Positions 1 to 7,972 of a stretch of DNA of 64,000 nucleotides are shown here, piece by piece. The notes under the pieces are model-generated. The model had not been told where the DNA came from, made no database searches, and was given only the letters and a program-made list of their open reading frames with translations. The DNA lies in NCBI GenBank assembly GCA_045588245.1, contig JAZNDW010000028.1:1-64000 (forward strand). Reading direction: 5' to 3'. The DNA is from DTU064 sp045588245. Lineage in GTDB: Bacteria; Bacillota; Clostridia; Oscillospirales; CAG-272. A program made the position numbers and the translations under genes. Each line of letters starts with the position of its first letter. The first letter of the stretch is position 1.

Positions 1-255
1 AATCGCACAAAAACGGCGCGTGAGATTTGTGATATCCGATAGTTTACTTGTGCCACTGCCGTATGGTAAAATATAAGTGGAAGAAAAATTTTGTAAATTT
101 TCGGGAAACAGTGAAAGATTTTGACAAAAAAGCGACATATATAGTGAAAGAAGAATTTTTTGAAAGATTTTCAAAAAAACGAACGCAAAGCGCTATTTTT
201 AAGTATATGTATATAGGGAGATGCAAAAACTGCGTAAAATGAAAGGAGAAAACCT

Positions 256-1083
256 ATGAAAAAATTACTCGCACTCGCTGCCGCTGTGATTATGCTTTTC
301 CTCACGCTCGTCTTGCCCGTGTCAGCGGCAGAAGGGGACTTCGATATTACCGAGTATCCGTCTTTGGCCACCCCCGACAATAATGGAGCAACCGTCGAAG
401 CGTATAAATTTGTGTACGATGCTGACAAAGACAACAATTTTTGGCTGTCGGGAAAATATATTCATTCAGTACCGAAGCTTACCTATGAAACTGAAACAGC
501 ACAAAAAATCAATCAAAAAATCCTCGATGATTTTATCGATGAACAAGACTATGTGATTTGGCTTATGGTAGAACAGATCCCCTGCGAGGATGGCCCCAAT
601 TATTATTGTAATACACGGTATGCGTCACTGATAGATGAGAAGGGAATCGTTGTTATAGTTATGTCTATGAACAGTGGAGTAGCGGCCACTTGTGCATGTG
701 GTACGACTTATAAAGCGTATTACTATTCCCCGGAAACGGATAGTGAGCTTTCGGTAGATGAATACTTAGCGCTCCACGAAACGAGTCGGGAAGAAATATC
801 TGCACGCTTCAGCCATGAAAATGACTATCTGAAACACACCGATCCCGACACGGAGGAGCCCGCAATCGTTCCTGCTGAGAATATACACTTTGCGATCTAT
901 CACGCAGACGGAACGGAAACGGTTCTCGCCAAAGTTCCGAGTTGGGATGGATATTACGACCGTTTTTTCGGAACAAGTGTTAGTTTTGCCCCCCAAACCG
1001 GTTTCACCACTGCTATCTACGCCGCCGTTGCCGCCGTCTCCGCCGCTGCAGTTGTTGCAGTAGGCAAGAAGAGAAGAAGATAA
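256..1083 (+). CDS. Secreted surface protein with sortase-type C-terminus
   Basis: A 275-residue exported protein of unknown function. Residues 1-24 look like a signal peptide (MKK, a Leu/Ala/Val core, an SAA cleavage site). The C-terminus has APQTG at about residue 245, a roughly 20-residue Ala/Val hydrophobic stretch and a KKRRR tail, the three-part layout of a cell-wall sorting signal. PQTG variants of LPXTG are common in Clostridia; that this one is cleaved is inferred. The mature region has four Cys in two groups (one near residue 115, and CAC near residue 140) and no domain I can name. GGAG lies 7 nt before the ATG. It stands alone, ending at a bidirectional terminator. A class B sortase gene lies 18 kb away. 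Confidence 0.72.
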   Translation: MKKLLALAAAVIMLFLTLVLPVSAAEGDFDITEYPSLATPDNNGATVEAYKFVYDADKDNNFWLSGKYIHSVPKLTYETETAQKINQKILDDFIDEQDYVIWLMVEQIPCEDGPNYYCNTRYASLIDEKGIVVIVMSMNSGVAATCACGTTYKAYYYSPETDSELSVDEYLALHETSREEISARFSHENDYLKHTDPDTEEPAIVPAENIHFAIYHADGTETVLAKVPSWDGYYDRFFGTSVSFAPQTGFTTAIYAAVAAVSAAAVVAVGKKRRR

Positions 1084-1132
1084 GAAGATAAGCAATCGCC
1101 ACGCCCAAACAGCACCCATACGAAACAAAATC

Positions 1133-1160
1133 AAAAAGGCACCGATCTCGGTGCCTTTTT
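1133..1160. terminator. Bidirectional terminator
   Basis: GGCACCGA and TCGGTGCC form an 8-bp GC-rich stem with a 2-nt loop, flanked by A5 on one side and T5 on the other. It can end the surface-protein gene on the plus strand and rsmI on the minus strand. Confidence 0.85.
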
Positions 1161-1170
1161 GCTATTTTTG

Positions 1171-2052
1171 TCACTTCTTGTTCATTTCCTTGTATATCTC
1201 GCCCTTGCCGACGCCGCGGTCACGCGCCACCGCCTTCATGGCGTCCATACGGCTCATTCCGCCTTCAATATAGAGCATAACGTGCTCGGGGACCGTCATT
1301 CCGCGCCAGTCCTCAACACGGCTCGATGCTTCCGCTCCGTGAAGCACCAAAACGTACTCTCCTCGCGGCTCCTCGCTCGCGTAATGTTCGCACGCACCGC
1401 CTAGAGTTGTTCGGATCACCTCTTCGTTCAGCTTCGTCAGCTCACGGCAAATAGCGATCTTGCGTTCGCCGCCACATACCTCGTATAGATCATCAAGTGT
1501 CCTCTTCAAACGGTGCGGCGCTTCGTATAGGATCGTCGTCTTTCTTTCGCCGCGGCATTCATCGAGCATGGCGCGTCGCGGCTTCGATTCCGTCGGCAAA
1601 AAACCGAGAAAAACGAAGCTTCGCGTGCTCGCCGCAGACAGCGCCAACGCCGTCACCGCCGCAGTCGCGCCGGGGACGCACGTCACCGTGATTCCCGATT
1701 CCGCACATAAACGAACGAGATCCTCTCCCGGATCGCTGATCGCGGGCATGCCCGCATCGGTGCAGAGCGCACAGCTCTCGCCCTCCAAAAGACGGGCGAC
1801 GATGCGCCTGCCGGACTCGTGGCGGTTCTCTTCGTAATAGCTCGTCATCGGGCGTGAAATACCAAGCATGGACAAAAGCTTGCCCGTGTGACGCGTGTCC
1901 TCCGCGGCGATAAAATCGACCTCCGAGAGCACCTTTTTTGCGCGTTCTGATAAATCTGCCACGTTACCTATGGGAGTCGCAACAAGATAAAGAACTCCTG
2001 CCACAACGCGATTTTTTTCATTTTCGGTGAAGTTTACTGAATAGTCATTCAT
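1171..2052 (-). CDS. rsmI: 16S rRNA (cytidine1402-2'-O)-methyltransferase RsmI
   Basis: SAM-dependent enzyme that 2'-O-methylates C1402 of 16S rRNA in the decoding centre. The 293-residue length fits the family. Visible signatures of the tetrapyrrole-methylase-like fold are the N-terminal ATPIGN loop, AEDTRHTGKLL, and CTDAGMPAISDPG near residue 100, followed by FLGFLP. Its ATG overlaps the stop of trmN6 by 4 nt (ATGA), so the two are translationally coupled. The trmN6-rsmI order matches yabB-yabC of Bacillus. Confidence 0.95.
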   Translation of the reverse strand: MNDYSVNFTENEKNRVVAGVLYLVATPIGNVADLSERAKKVLSEVDFIAAEDTRHTGKLLSMLGISRPMTSYYEENRHESGRRIVARLLEGESCALCTDAGMPAISDPGEDLVRLCAESGITVTCVPGATAAVTALALSAASTRSFVFLGFLPTESKPRRAMLDECRGERKTTILYEAPHRLKRTLDDLYEVCGGERKIAICRELTKLNEEVIRTTLGGACEHYASEEPRGEYVLVLHGAEASSRVEDWRGMTVPEHVMLYIEGGMSRMDAMKAVARDRGVGKGEIYKEMNKK

Positions 2053-2822
2053 TTTAATCTGTATTCCTCGGGAAAGCTCCCGTCCTTGTATATTTTTTTG
2101 ATAGTGTCCGTTTCTTCGCGCGTCCCTTCGCGGTAAAGAATGAGCGGCGGTGTTACCGCAAGTCCGTCACCGCCGCCGCGTTTTGCGGCGCACAATAAAA
2201 GGGAAGGATGGCTGTTCACGTCGGGGTGTACGTACGTCAAAAGTTTCGGTGCAAATCCGTTATCGGACAGAGCGACCATGAGCTCCGCCGTCCTTTCAGG
2301 ACGGTACACGACGTAAAACATACCGCCGTAGCGGCATAGCCGCGACGCCGCACCGCAGAAATCATGCAGCCCGCCCATGACCTCGCGCCGCGCAATGTTT
2401 TTTTCGTCGTGATCGTTTCCGCGTCCCGAATCAAGCTTCATGTACGGCGGATTTGAAAAAACATAGTCAAACTGTCCGCCCTCGGACGCCTCCGAAATAT
2501 CTCTTATGTCGGCGCACTTCGCCTTGATCTTGCCGTCAAAGCCGTTATAGAGAACGTTTCGGCGCATGATGTCGCAGAAACGCTCCTGCACTTCAAAAGC
2601 GCGTACGGAGTCGGCAAGCCCGCGGGAAACGAGCAAGAGCGAAATCACTCCCGTACCCGCGCCAAGCTCTGCGGCGCGGACGAAAGCTCCTTTCGGACGC
2701 TTTACGTAAGCAGAAAGAAGATATGCATCCGTTGTAAAACGCAATCCGTCAACGGATTCGACGAGCGTGACGTTGTCGTTTATTTTGTTGATACGTTCTC
2801 CATTGTTGAGCGTGATCGGCAT
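2049..2822 (-). CDS. trmN6: tRNA1(Val) (adenine37-N6)-methyltransferase family protein
   Basis: Class I SAM-dependent N6-adenine methyltransferase of the TrmN6/YabB family, which modifies A37 of tRNA-Val; the exact substrate here is inferred from family. The SAM-binding glycine loop is ELGAGTGVISLLL near residue 55, and the catalytic NPPY motif of N6-adenine methylases is in VFSNPPYMK near residue 125. A GGAGGAAGCA site precedes the ATG. First gene of the trmN6-rsmI unit, with its own promoter at 2855-2883. Confidence 0.88.
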   Translation of the reverse strand: MPITLNNGERINKINDNVTLVESVDGLRFTTDAYLLSAYVKRPKGAFVRAAELGAGTGVISLLLVSRGLADSVRAFEVQERFCDIMRRNVLYNGFDGKIKAKCADIRDISEASEGGQFDYVFSNPPYMKLDSGRGNDHDEKNIARREVMGGLHDFCGAASRLCRYGGMFYVVYRPERTAELMVALSDNGFAPKLLTYVHPDVNSHPSLLLCAAKRGGGDGLAVTPPLILYREGTREETDTIKKIYKDGSFPEEYRLK

Positions 2823-2854
2823 TGCTTCCTCCGTCTTTCGTTCTTGTTTTGATT

Positions 2855-2883
2855 ATTGTATCATATTTCTCCGAACATAACAA
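2855..2883 (-). promoter_or_regulatory. Sigma-A-type promoter of trmN6-rsmI
   Basis: On the minus strand TTGTTA and TACAAT are separated by 17 bp, with a TGA extended -10 element directly before TACAAT. The start point would fall about 25-30 nt before the trmN6 ATG. Confidence 0.65.
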
Positions 2884-2895
2884 GAGAAAAAGCAA

Positions 2896-2926
2896 AAGGG
2901 AAGGTTGCCAAAAGGCACCTTCCCTT
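2896..2926 (-). terminator. Terminator of the ferredoxin gene
   Basis: On the minus strand AAGGGAAGGTGCC pairs with GGCAACCTTCCCTT (one bulged A) around a TTTT loop, followed by TTGCTTTTTC. It separates the ferredoxin gene from trmN6. Confidence 0.8.
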
Positions 2927-2952
2927 AAAACGTTATAAGTATTGCTCGGAAA

Positions 2953-3129
2953 TTATTCCTCAACGATAGCTTCAACGGGGCACTGACCTGCGCAAGCACC
3001 GCAATCGAGGCAAGTATCAGCGTCGATAACGTACTTTCCGTCTTCACCCTCGGAAATAGCTTCTACGGGGCACTGATCAGCGCAAGCGCCGCAACCGAGA
3101 CATTCATCCTTGTTGATCTTATATGCCAT
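2953..3129 (-). CDS. 2[4Fe-4S] ferredoxin
   Basis: A 58-residue clostridial-type electron carrier. Two CxxCxxCxxxCP motifs (CLGCGACADQCPVEAI and CLDCGACAGQCPVEAI) supply eight Cys ligands for two [4Fe-4S] clusters, and the halves are an internal duplication. An upstream in-frame ATG at 3144 is rejected because the GGAGG Shine-Dalgarno overlaps it and lies 8 nt before the ATG of MAYKINKDEC. It has its own promoter and terminator. It sits between ricT and trmN6, where Bacillus carries yabA; whether it serves a neighbour or general metabolism cannot be told from sequence. Confidence 0.95.
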   Translation of the reverse strand: MAYKINKDECLGCGACADQCPVEAISEGEDGKYVIDADTCLDCGACAGQCPVEAIVEE

Positions 3130-3191
3130 CTTAAAATCCTCCATATCGGTAATATTGAGGCGGCGGATGGCGCTCCGTTACCTCACCATAT

Positions 3192-3219
3192 ATTCTATCA
3201 CAAAAGCGTAGGAATGCAA
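3192..3219 (-). promoter_or_regulatory. Promoter of the ferredoxin gene
   Basis: On the minus strand TTGCAT, a 16-bp spacer and TAGAAT with a TGA extended -10. It predicts a leader of about 55 nt before the ferredoxin ATG. Confidence 0.5.
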
Positions 3220-3249
3220 GTGTTTTTATATAAAAACTAATATTTTTTG

Positions 3250-4533
3250 TTATTCTTCGTCGGAAATTACAGAAACGTCATCGCCGGCGTCATCGCGTTT
3301 TTCGCCATTTGAACTGCGTCGGCGGCCGATAACGGTCACAACATCGCGAGAAAACTGCTTAATAGGCGCATCGTCGGTATCGCCTAACTTGACTTTAACA
3401 GAGGCAAGAAGCGGAAGCGATTCAATGACGACTCCCGTTCCCTCAGGCGTTTTAACGATAGAATCAACTTTCGGAGTCAGCTTCATCTCCGCGTCGTAAG
3501 CTTCGCACTCATAGCGCAGACAGCACATAAGTCTGCCGCAGGTGCCTGAGATCTTTGCGGAATTGAGCGAAAGGTTCTGCTCTTTCGCCATTCGGATCGA
3601 AACCTGGTTGAAGTCGTAAAGGAAAGTCGAACAGCAGAAAGGACGTCCGCAAATTCCAAGACCGCCGAGAAGCTTCGCTTCGTCGCGGATACCGATCTGA
3701 CGCAGCTCAATACGGGTGCGGAAAACGGATGCGAGTGACTTGACGAGCTCGCGGAAATCGATTCTTCCGTCAGCGCAGAAGTAGAAGGTGAGCTTACTGT
3801 TGTCGAACGTGTACTCTGCGTCGATGAGCTTCATTTCAAGACCGTGCTGTGCTATTTTTTCAAGGCAAAGCTCAAAAGCCTCTGCTTCACGGCGAACGTT
3901 TTCGTCATGACGTGCTTTGTCAGCATCGGTAGCAATACGAACGACGGGGCGAAGCGCGGCAACAAGCGCTTCGGGACGTTCGAGCTTGTTAGCGATAGCG
4001 ATCGTACCGAACTCTATTCCTCTCGCCGTTTCAACGATAACGTCGAGTCCCTCGGGGCACTCGTATCCCATAGGCGCAAAATAGTAGACCTTCCCGTTTT
4101 CTTTGAAACGAACGCCAACGATCTCAACGAGCTTGGACGGATCATAAACGGGCTCTTCCTTCTTCGGTTCTTCCTCGGAATACCAGTAATCGGGAACGTA
4201 ACGATAACGGTTTTTGTCGTCAACCGTGTGTGCTTCGGGAGCAGCTTCGACTGCGGCTTCAGCCGCAGCTGCCGTATCAGCGGGACGGTTCTTGTTCGCG
4301 TTTTTATTGCGGGGCTTGTGCTTGTGACGGCTTTTTTTATTTGCGGTAGGAGCGCTTTGCTTGATCTCCGCCTGCGGCGGACGCTCTGCATTTGCCGCAG
4401 AAGTCGCCGCTTCGGCGGCAACGTTCGTAGCGGTGAGCTTTTCACCGTTCTGATTTTTGTCGCTTGCAGGTTTATTACGGCGACGTCTGTAATAGTCTTT
4501 GTTGGACTTGTTGTTCTTGGTCTCTTCGGGCAT
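3250..4533 (-). CDS. ricT: RicT/YaaT (PSP1-domain) protein with long basic N-terminus
   Basis: Member of the RicT family. In Bacillus RicT forms the Y-complex with RicA and RicF, carries [4Fe-4S] clusters, and is needed for RNase Y specificity, sporulation and competence. The PSP1 core occupies about residues 140-410 of 427 and shows the conserved cysteines in GICGRPFCCST and GTCGRLMCC. The first 130 residues are a low-complexity Lys/Asn/Ala/Arg-rich extension not typical of the roughly 275-residue Bacillus protein. The ATG at 4533 (MPEET, with GGGGAA 6 nt upstream) is preferred to the in-frame TTG at 4563. It follows holB directly, as in Bacillus. Confidence 0.88.
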   Translation of the reverse strand: MPEETKNNKSNKDYYRRRRNKPASDKNQNGEKLTATNVAAEAATSAANAERPPQAEIKQSAPTANKKSRHKHKPRNKNANKNRPADTAAAAEAAVEAAPEAHTVDDKNRYRYVPDYWYSEEEPKKEEPVYDPSKLVEIVGVRFKENGKVYYFAPMGYECPEGLDVIVETARGIEFGTIAIANKLERPEALVAALRPVVRIATDADKARHDENVRREAEAFELCLEKIAQHGLEMKLIDAEYTFDNSKLTFYFCADGRIDFRELVKSLASVFRTRIELRQIGIRDEAKLLGGLGICGRPFCCSTFLYDFNQVSIRMAKEQNLSLNSAKISGTCGRLMCCLRYECEAYDAEMKLTPKVDSIVKTPEGTGVVIESLPLLASVKVKLGDTDDAPIKQFSRDVVTVIGRRRSSNGEKRDDAGDDVSVISDEE

Positions 4534-4566
4534 ATATTTTTCCCCATGTAGGGGTCCTTTCAAAAT

Positions 4567-5592
4567 CTATTTTATGTTTTTGATCATAACTGCCATTGAT
4601 AATAGAGCAGATGACGTTTGAGCGTTTGAGGCAACACGGTCGATGGTGCTGTTGACTGCATCGAGAGTGAGAGCCAACTTTTTTGATGAATGAGATGCCG
4701 CCGAGCTTACGGCTGCATCAACGTCGGTGAAAAATACCGTGTCGGCTGAGCGTGTTTTTTTCGTTATGAGCATATCACGTAAAGCTGCGGCGATGTCTCC
4801 GAGCAGCAAAAGCACGGAATCGCGTTTTTGCTTTTTTCGGGAATCGATTGTAATGTAAACGTAGTCATCATTCGATAAAAGCAACTCTAAAAGGGAAAGT
4901 GCTTCTCGCTTTTCGGCGATCCTTTCCGAAAGAGCGTTGCCTTTGAGCAGATCCAAAGCCGCGCCGGCATTTCCGCCTGCACAAACAAGCAGCTCCGCCC
5001 AAGCTTCGGGATTGCTTCGCCTGATGCGATCGGCATCCTTATTTTTATTGATGATGAAATCTGTGATCTCTTCGTTTGTTGCAGGACACATACGAAGTGT
5101 CGGTGCGCGGGAGAGTATAGTATCAAGAAGCACCGAAGCATTGTCGCATAAAAGCAGGTACGTCACGTATGACGGAGGCTCCTCAAGTGACAGCAAAAAC
5201 GCATTCTGTGCCTGATCCGTCATCGTGTCAGCATCTTCGATGATGTATATCTTTCTCTCTGCTTCGGAGGGAATTATATGTGCGTCTGCGCGCACATCTC
5301 TTATGATCTCAACGCCGATGCTCGCCCTGTCACCGCGGCCGACGGTCTCAATGTCGGGATGTGAGCCTGCGGCGATGCGTTTGCAAGAAGGACATTCGCC
5401 GCAGGGCAGAGCCGCACTTTTTCCGTCGCATAATAATGCCGCCGCCATCGCATTTGCAAAAGCGTGCTTGCCGACGCCGCGTGGACCTTCAATGATATAA
5501 GCGTGACCGATACCGCCTGAGCGTATCTCGGAGCGAATATGTCCGATAAGCTTTTTGTTGCCGCACACATCGGTGAAATCTTTACCGAACAT
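4567..5592 (-). CDS. holB: DNA polymerase III delta' subunit
   Basis: Clamp-loader subunit of the replisome, AAA+ family, 341 residues. Visible are the Walker A GPRGVGKHA, a zinc-binding CGECPSCK with an earlier Cys (LLCDG), the Walker-B-like IIEDADTMT, the SLEEPPS motif of DnaX/HolB and the sensor-1 SRAPTLR. The ATG at 5592 has GGGAGG 5 nt upstream; an in-frame TTG 27 nt earlier is rejected. It leads the holB-ricT unit and has a near-perfect promoter. Confidence 0.93.
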   Translation of the reverse strand: MFGKDFTDVCGNKKLIGHIRSEIRSGGIGHAYIIEGPRGVGKHAFANAMAAALLCDGKSAALPCGECPSCKRIAAGSHPDIETVGRGDRASIGVEIIRDVRADAHIIPSEAERKIYIIEDADTMTDQAQNAFLLSLEEPPSYVTYLLLCDNASVLLDTILSRAPTLRMCPATNEEITDFIINKNKDADRIRRSNPEAWAELLVCAGGNAGAALDLLKGNALSERIAEKREALSLLELLLSNDDYVYITIDSRKKQKRDSVLLLLGDIAAALRDMLITKKTRSADTVFFTDVDAAVSSAASHSSKKLALTLDAVNSTIDRVASNAQTSSALLSMAVMIKNIK

Positions 5593-5648
5593 AAAAGCCT
5601 CCCGTCGAATTTCGCCCAAACCGGACGATCATAATATCCCACTTATCT

Positions 5649-5677
5649 ATTATATCAAAGTTCAAAAGCGGTGTCAA
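5649..5677 (-). promoter_or_regulatory. Promoter of holB-ricT
   Basis: Minus strand consensus TTGACA, 17-bp spacer, TATAAT, plus TGA extended -10. It is divergent from the promoter at 5765-5793. Confidence 0.85.
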
Positions 5678-5764
5678 CCGCACGCGAATATCTCAAATAT
5701 AACTAAAACGTAAAAAAACACAATTTTATCTCAATTTATCCTTAACAAAAATTATCAAGGGCTA

Positions 5765-5793
5765 TTGACAAAATTATTCTTCTGATTTATAAT
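5765..5793 (+). promoter_or_regulatory. Promoter of the DUF177-rpmF operon
   Basis: TTGACA, 17-bp spacer, TATAAT, an exact sigma-A consensus. The leader to the DUF177 ATG is about 70 nt. Confidence 0.88.
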
Positions 5794-5869
5794 AATCAAT
5801 GCTGTCCTCGTAGGAGGGGCATTTTCGCTATGGAAATTTACAGTATCTTGAATCGTCGGAGGGGAAACA

Positions 5870-6391
5870 ATGAAGATTGATATAACTTCACTTCTCGCAG
5901 GCAGATGCAAATCTCTTGATTTTTCGTACGAAATTTCCGCCGACGAAGATAAGTTTCCGTCACCGCCGGAAGGCGTGACACCTGTGTCAGACCTTGCGGT
6001 AAACGGACGGATTACGGATTCGGGAAGCTGTCTTTCACTTTCCGTAAAAGCATCAATGGAATATGAAGCGCTGTGCGACCGCTGTGCCGATAAGATACGC
6101 AGTACAGTAGAAGTCACGTTCGACCGTATCATCGCGGGTGCCGGCGTCATATCCAATACGGACGGCGACGAGTACGTCATAGAAGAAAACGGAAACATCG
6201 ACATCGATCTTGATTTATACGAAGAGATCATGCTTTCGTTCCCATCACAGCTTCTGTGCCGCGACGATTGCGCCGGAATTTGCGCGAAATGCGGCTGTAA
6301 TTTCAATTATGAAAGCTGCGATTGCGCCGAGCAAAAAGAGATCGACCCGCGCTGGCAGGTCCTCGCAAAATTGCTCGAATCAAACGATTAA
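5870..6391 (+). CDS. DUF177 (YceD) family protein
   Basis: A 173-residue member of the YceD/DUF177 family, linked in many bacteria to 23S rRNA and large-subunit accumulation. The C-terminal half carries CxxxCAGICAKCGCN (near residues 135-145) and a later CDC, the family's cysteine cluster, in a stretch resembling DPRWQVLAKLL at the end. GGAGGGGAAACA precedes the ATG. It is followed 61 nt downstream by rpmF, the classic pairing that supports the call. Confidence 0.9.
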   Translation: MKIDITSLLAGRCKSLDFSYEISADEDKFPSPPEGVTPVSDLAVNGRITDSGSCLSLSVKASMEYEALCDRCADKIRSTVEVTFDRIIAGAGVISNTDGDEYVIEENGNIDIDLDLYEEIMLSFPSQLLCRDDCAGICAKCGCNFNYESCDCAEQKEIDPRWQVLAKLLESND

Positions 6392-6452
6392 AATAAAAAT
6401 AATATAAGCGTCGGGGCGAAAGCTTTGGCGTATCTAAAGGAGGTAACACAAG

Positions 6453-6647
6453 ATGGCAGTACCGAAGAGAAAAGTTTCTAAGGCTCGTAGAGACAAGAGA
6501 CGTTCGAATAACAGCAAGCTCGAGGCTCCGAACATGGTTAAGTGCCCCAACTGCGGTGAATACAACCTTGATCACCGTGTTTGCAAGGCTTGCGGTCACT
6601 ACAACGGCGAAGAAATCATAAAGAAAAACGAAGACGACGCTAAATAA
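6453..6647 (+). CDS. rpmF: 50S ribosomal protein L32, zinc-binding form
   Basis: Ribosomal protein L32, 64 residues. It starts MAVPKRKVSKARRDKRR and carries the zinc ribbon CPNCGEY...CKACGHY with four Cys. Presence of all four Cys marks the C+ paralogue that needs zinc. AAAGGAGG precedes the ATG. Cotranscribed with DUF177 and terminated at 6672-6697. Confidence 0.97.
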   Translation: MAVPKRKVSKARRDKRRSNNSKLEAPNMVKCPNCGEYNLDHRVCKACGHYNGEEIIKKNEDDAK

Positions 6648-6671
6648 GTCTTCCCCAAAAATCGTTTACTC

Positions 6672-6697
6672 AAAGGGAACACGAAAGTGTTCCCTTT
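6672..6697 (+). terminator. Hairpin after rpmF
   Basis: AAAGGGAACAC and GTGTTCCCTTT form a perfect 11-bp stem capped by a GAAA tetraloop. The downstream T-run is short, so termination may be partial. The in-frame GTG at 6687 lies inside the stem, which argues against it as a start of the next gene. Confidence 0.75.
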
Positions 6698-6716
6698 AGT
6701 AATATCGAGGTATTTT

Positions 6717-7487
6717 ATGAAGAATAAAGATATTATCGAAATAAATAAACAGTATTGGAATGATAACGCAGACTATTGGTTTGGCACGACGGCACTGCCT
6801 ATGTACGGCGTGAAGAGTGTGACCGAAAACGAGCTTGGCTTGTTCGGCGATGTAACGGGCAAGAAAATGCTTGAAATATGTTGCGGAAGCGGGCATTCAC
6901 TAAAATATCACGCAGAACGAGGTGCAGGCGAGCTTTGGGGTATAGATATATCTCAACCGCAGGTTGATAACGCCGGATTATTGTTGCAAAAATCCGGAGT
7001 CGAGGCGAAATTGATCTGCGCGCCGATGGAAGATGATGCAGGCATACCAAAGCAATATTTTGATTGCGTTTATTCCATATATGGCATCGGGTGGACGACG
7101 GACCTTGACGGTACATTTGAAAAAATAGCATCGTATTTGAAGTGCGGAGGTGAATTTATATTCAGTTGGCATCATCCGCTTAATTATTGTGTCGCATGGT
7201 CAACGGAAAAACGCACCGACGTTCTTGATGATGGCAAATTGCTTTTCAACAGAAGTTATTTCGATGAAACCTATTTCAAAATGCCCATACACGAAAGCGA
7301 AATTGTACTATGCAACCGAAAAATATCTACGTATGTCAATTCCTTGGCAAGAGCAGGGTTCTATATAGAACAAATGGTAGAGCAAACTGACAGCGAAACT
7401 ATGGCAGCAACGGAAAATATAACGGATAAAATGAAAAAAGCGAAAATGCTCCCCATTTCCGTTATTTTCAAAGCAAGGAAGATATAA
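6717..7487 (+). CDS. Class I SAM-dependent methyltransferase
   Basis: A 256-residue methyltransferase of unknown substrate. Motif I is KKMLEICCGSGHSLKY (about residues 45-60); then comes GAGELWGIDIS with the acidic residue that binds SAM ribose, and FDCVYSIYGIGWTTD as motif post-II. It resembles the UbiE/small-molecule methyltransferase group. The ATG at 6717 (GAGG 6 nt upstream) is used, because the longer frame begins inside the rpmF hairpin. The cytidine-deaminase-like gene follows 20 nt later, so they may be cotranscribed. Confidence 0.85.
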   Translation: MKNKDIIEINKQYWNDNADYWFGTTALPMYGVKSVTENELGLFGDVTGKKMLEICCGSGHSLKYHAERGAGELWGIDISQPQVDNAGLLLQKSGVEAKLICAPMEDDAGIPKQYFDCVYSIYGIGWTTDLDGTFEKIASYLKCGGEFIFSWHHPLNYCVAWSTEKRTDVLDDGKLLFNRSYFDETYFKMPIHESEIVLCNRKISTYVNSLARAGFYIEQMVEQTDSETMAATENITDKMKKAKMLPISVIFKARKI

Positions 7488-7507
7488 CGATTCATCAAAG
7501 AAAGAGA

Positions 7508-7924
7508 ATGATTATGAAAATATACGAAATTACCGATACTGACAGAGCCTTGATCGATGAAGGACTTAAAGTGTTGGCGGCAAATTTCGACGACGGCATA
7601 TATAACCATACAGTCGGATGCGCCCTGCTTGCGAAAAGCGGTAAGATATACAAAGGTGTCAACTGTGACGGTATCCACGGCTCGTGCGCGGAATATATCA
7701 CGGTCGGTATCGCGATATCGGCGGGTGAACGCGAGTTTGACACAATAGTTGCCGTTCACGAAAAGCATCTCAATTCAATCATTCCGCCTTGCGGAAATTG
7801 CAGACAAATGCTCTATGAATACTGCCCCGACATAAAAGTTATCGTCAACGACGATAATGGCAATCTTGTAAAAGTTGCCGCACGTGATCTGTTGCCGTTT
7901 GCGTGGCGTCCTGTTGAGTGTTGA
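7508..7924 (+). CDS. Cytidine deaminase-like zinc hydrolase
   Basis: A 138-residue zinc deaminase of the cytidine/blasticidin-S deaminase superfamily. The catalytic site is SCAEY (Cys ligand and general Glu, near residue 60) with PPCGNCRQML (two Cys ligands, near residue 97). The N-terminal part, with GCALLAKSGKIYKGVN, also fits cytidine deaminase. The substrate could be cytidine or a nucleoside-like antibiotic; nothing in the sequence decides. A second ATG 6 nt downstream (7514) is an alternative start with better spacing from AAAGAGA. Confidence 0.85.
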   Translation: MIMKIYEITDTDRALIDEGLKVLAANFDDGIYNHTVGCALLAKSGKIYKGVNCDGIHGSCAEYITVGIAISAGEREFDTIVAVHEKHLNSIIPPCGNCRQMLYEYCPDIKVIVNDDNGNLVKVAARDLLPFAWRPVEC

Positions 7925-7933
7925 TTAATATAT

Positions 7934-7967
7934 AAGTCCCTTTGCGAAATCCTTCGTAAAGGGACTT
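7934..7967. terminator. Bidirectional terminator between convergent genes
   Basis: AAGTCCCTTT pairs with AAAGGGACTT, and the interior CGAA/TTCG extends the stem. It lies between the deaminase gene (plus) and the ABC-F gene (minus). Confidence 0.8.
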
Positions 7968-7972
7968 ACTCT

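Noticed and set aside
121..145. TTGACA followed by TATAGT before the first gene
   Set aside because: Spacer is only 13 bp, too short for sigma-A. I found no convincing promoter in 1-255.
3222..3237. Palindrome GTTTTTATATAAAAAC downstream of ricT
   Set aside because: All AT except the ends, too weak for a terminator and could arise by composition.
3844..4551. 235-codon plus-strand frame opposite ricT
   Set aside because: It is the complement of a clear coding gene with family motifs and has no ribosome site.
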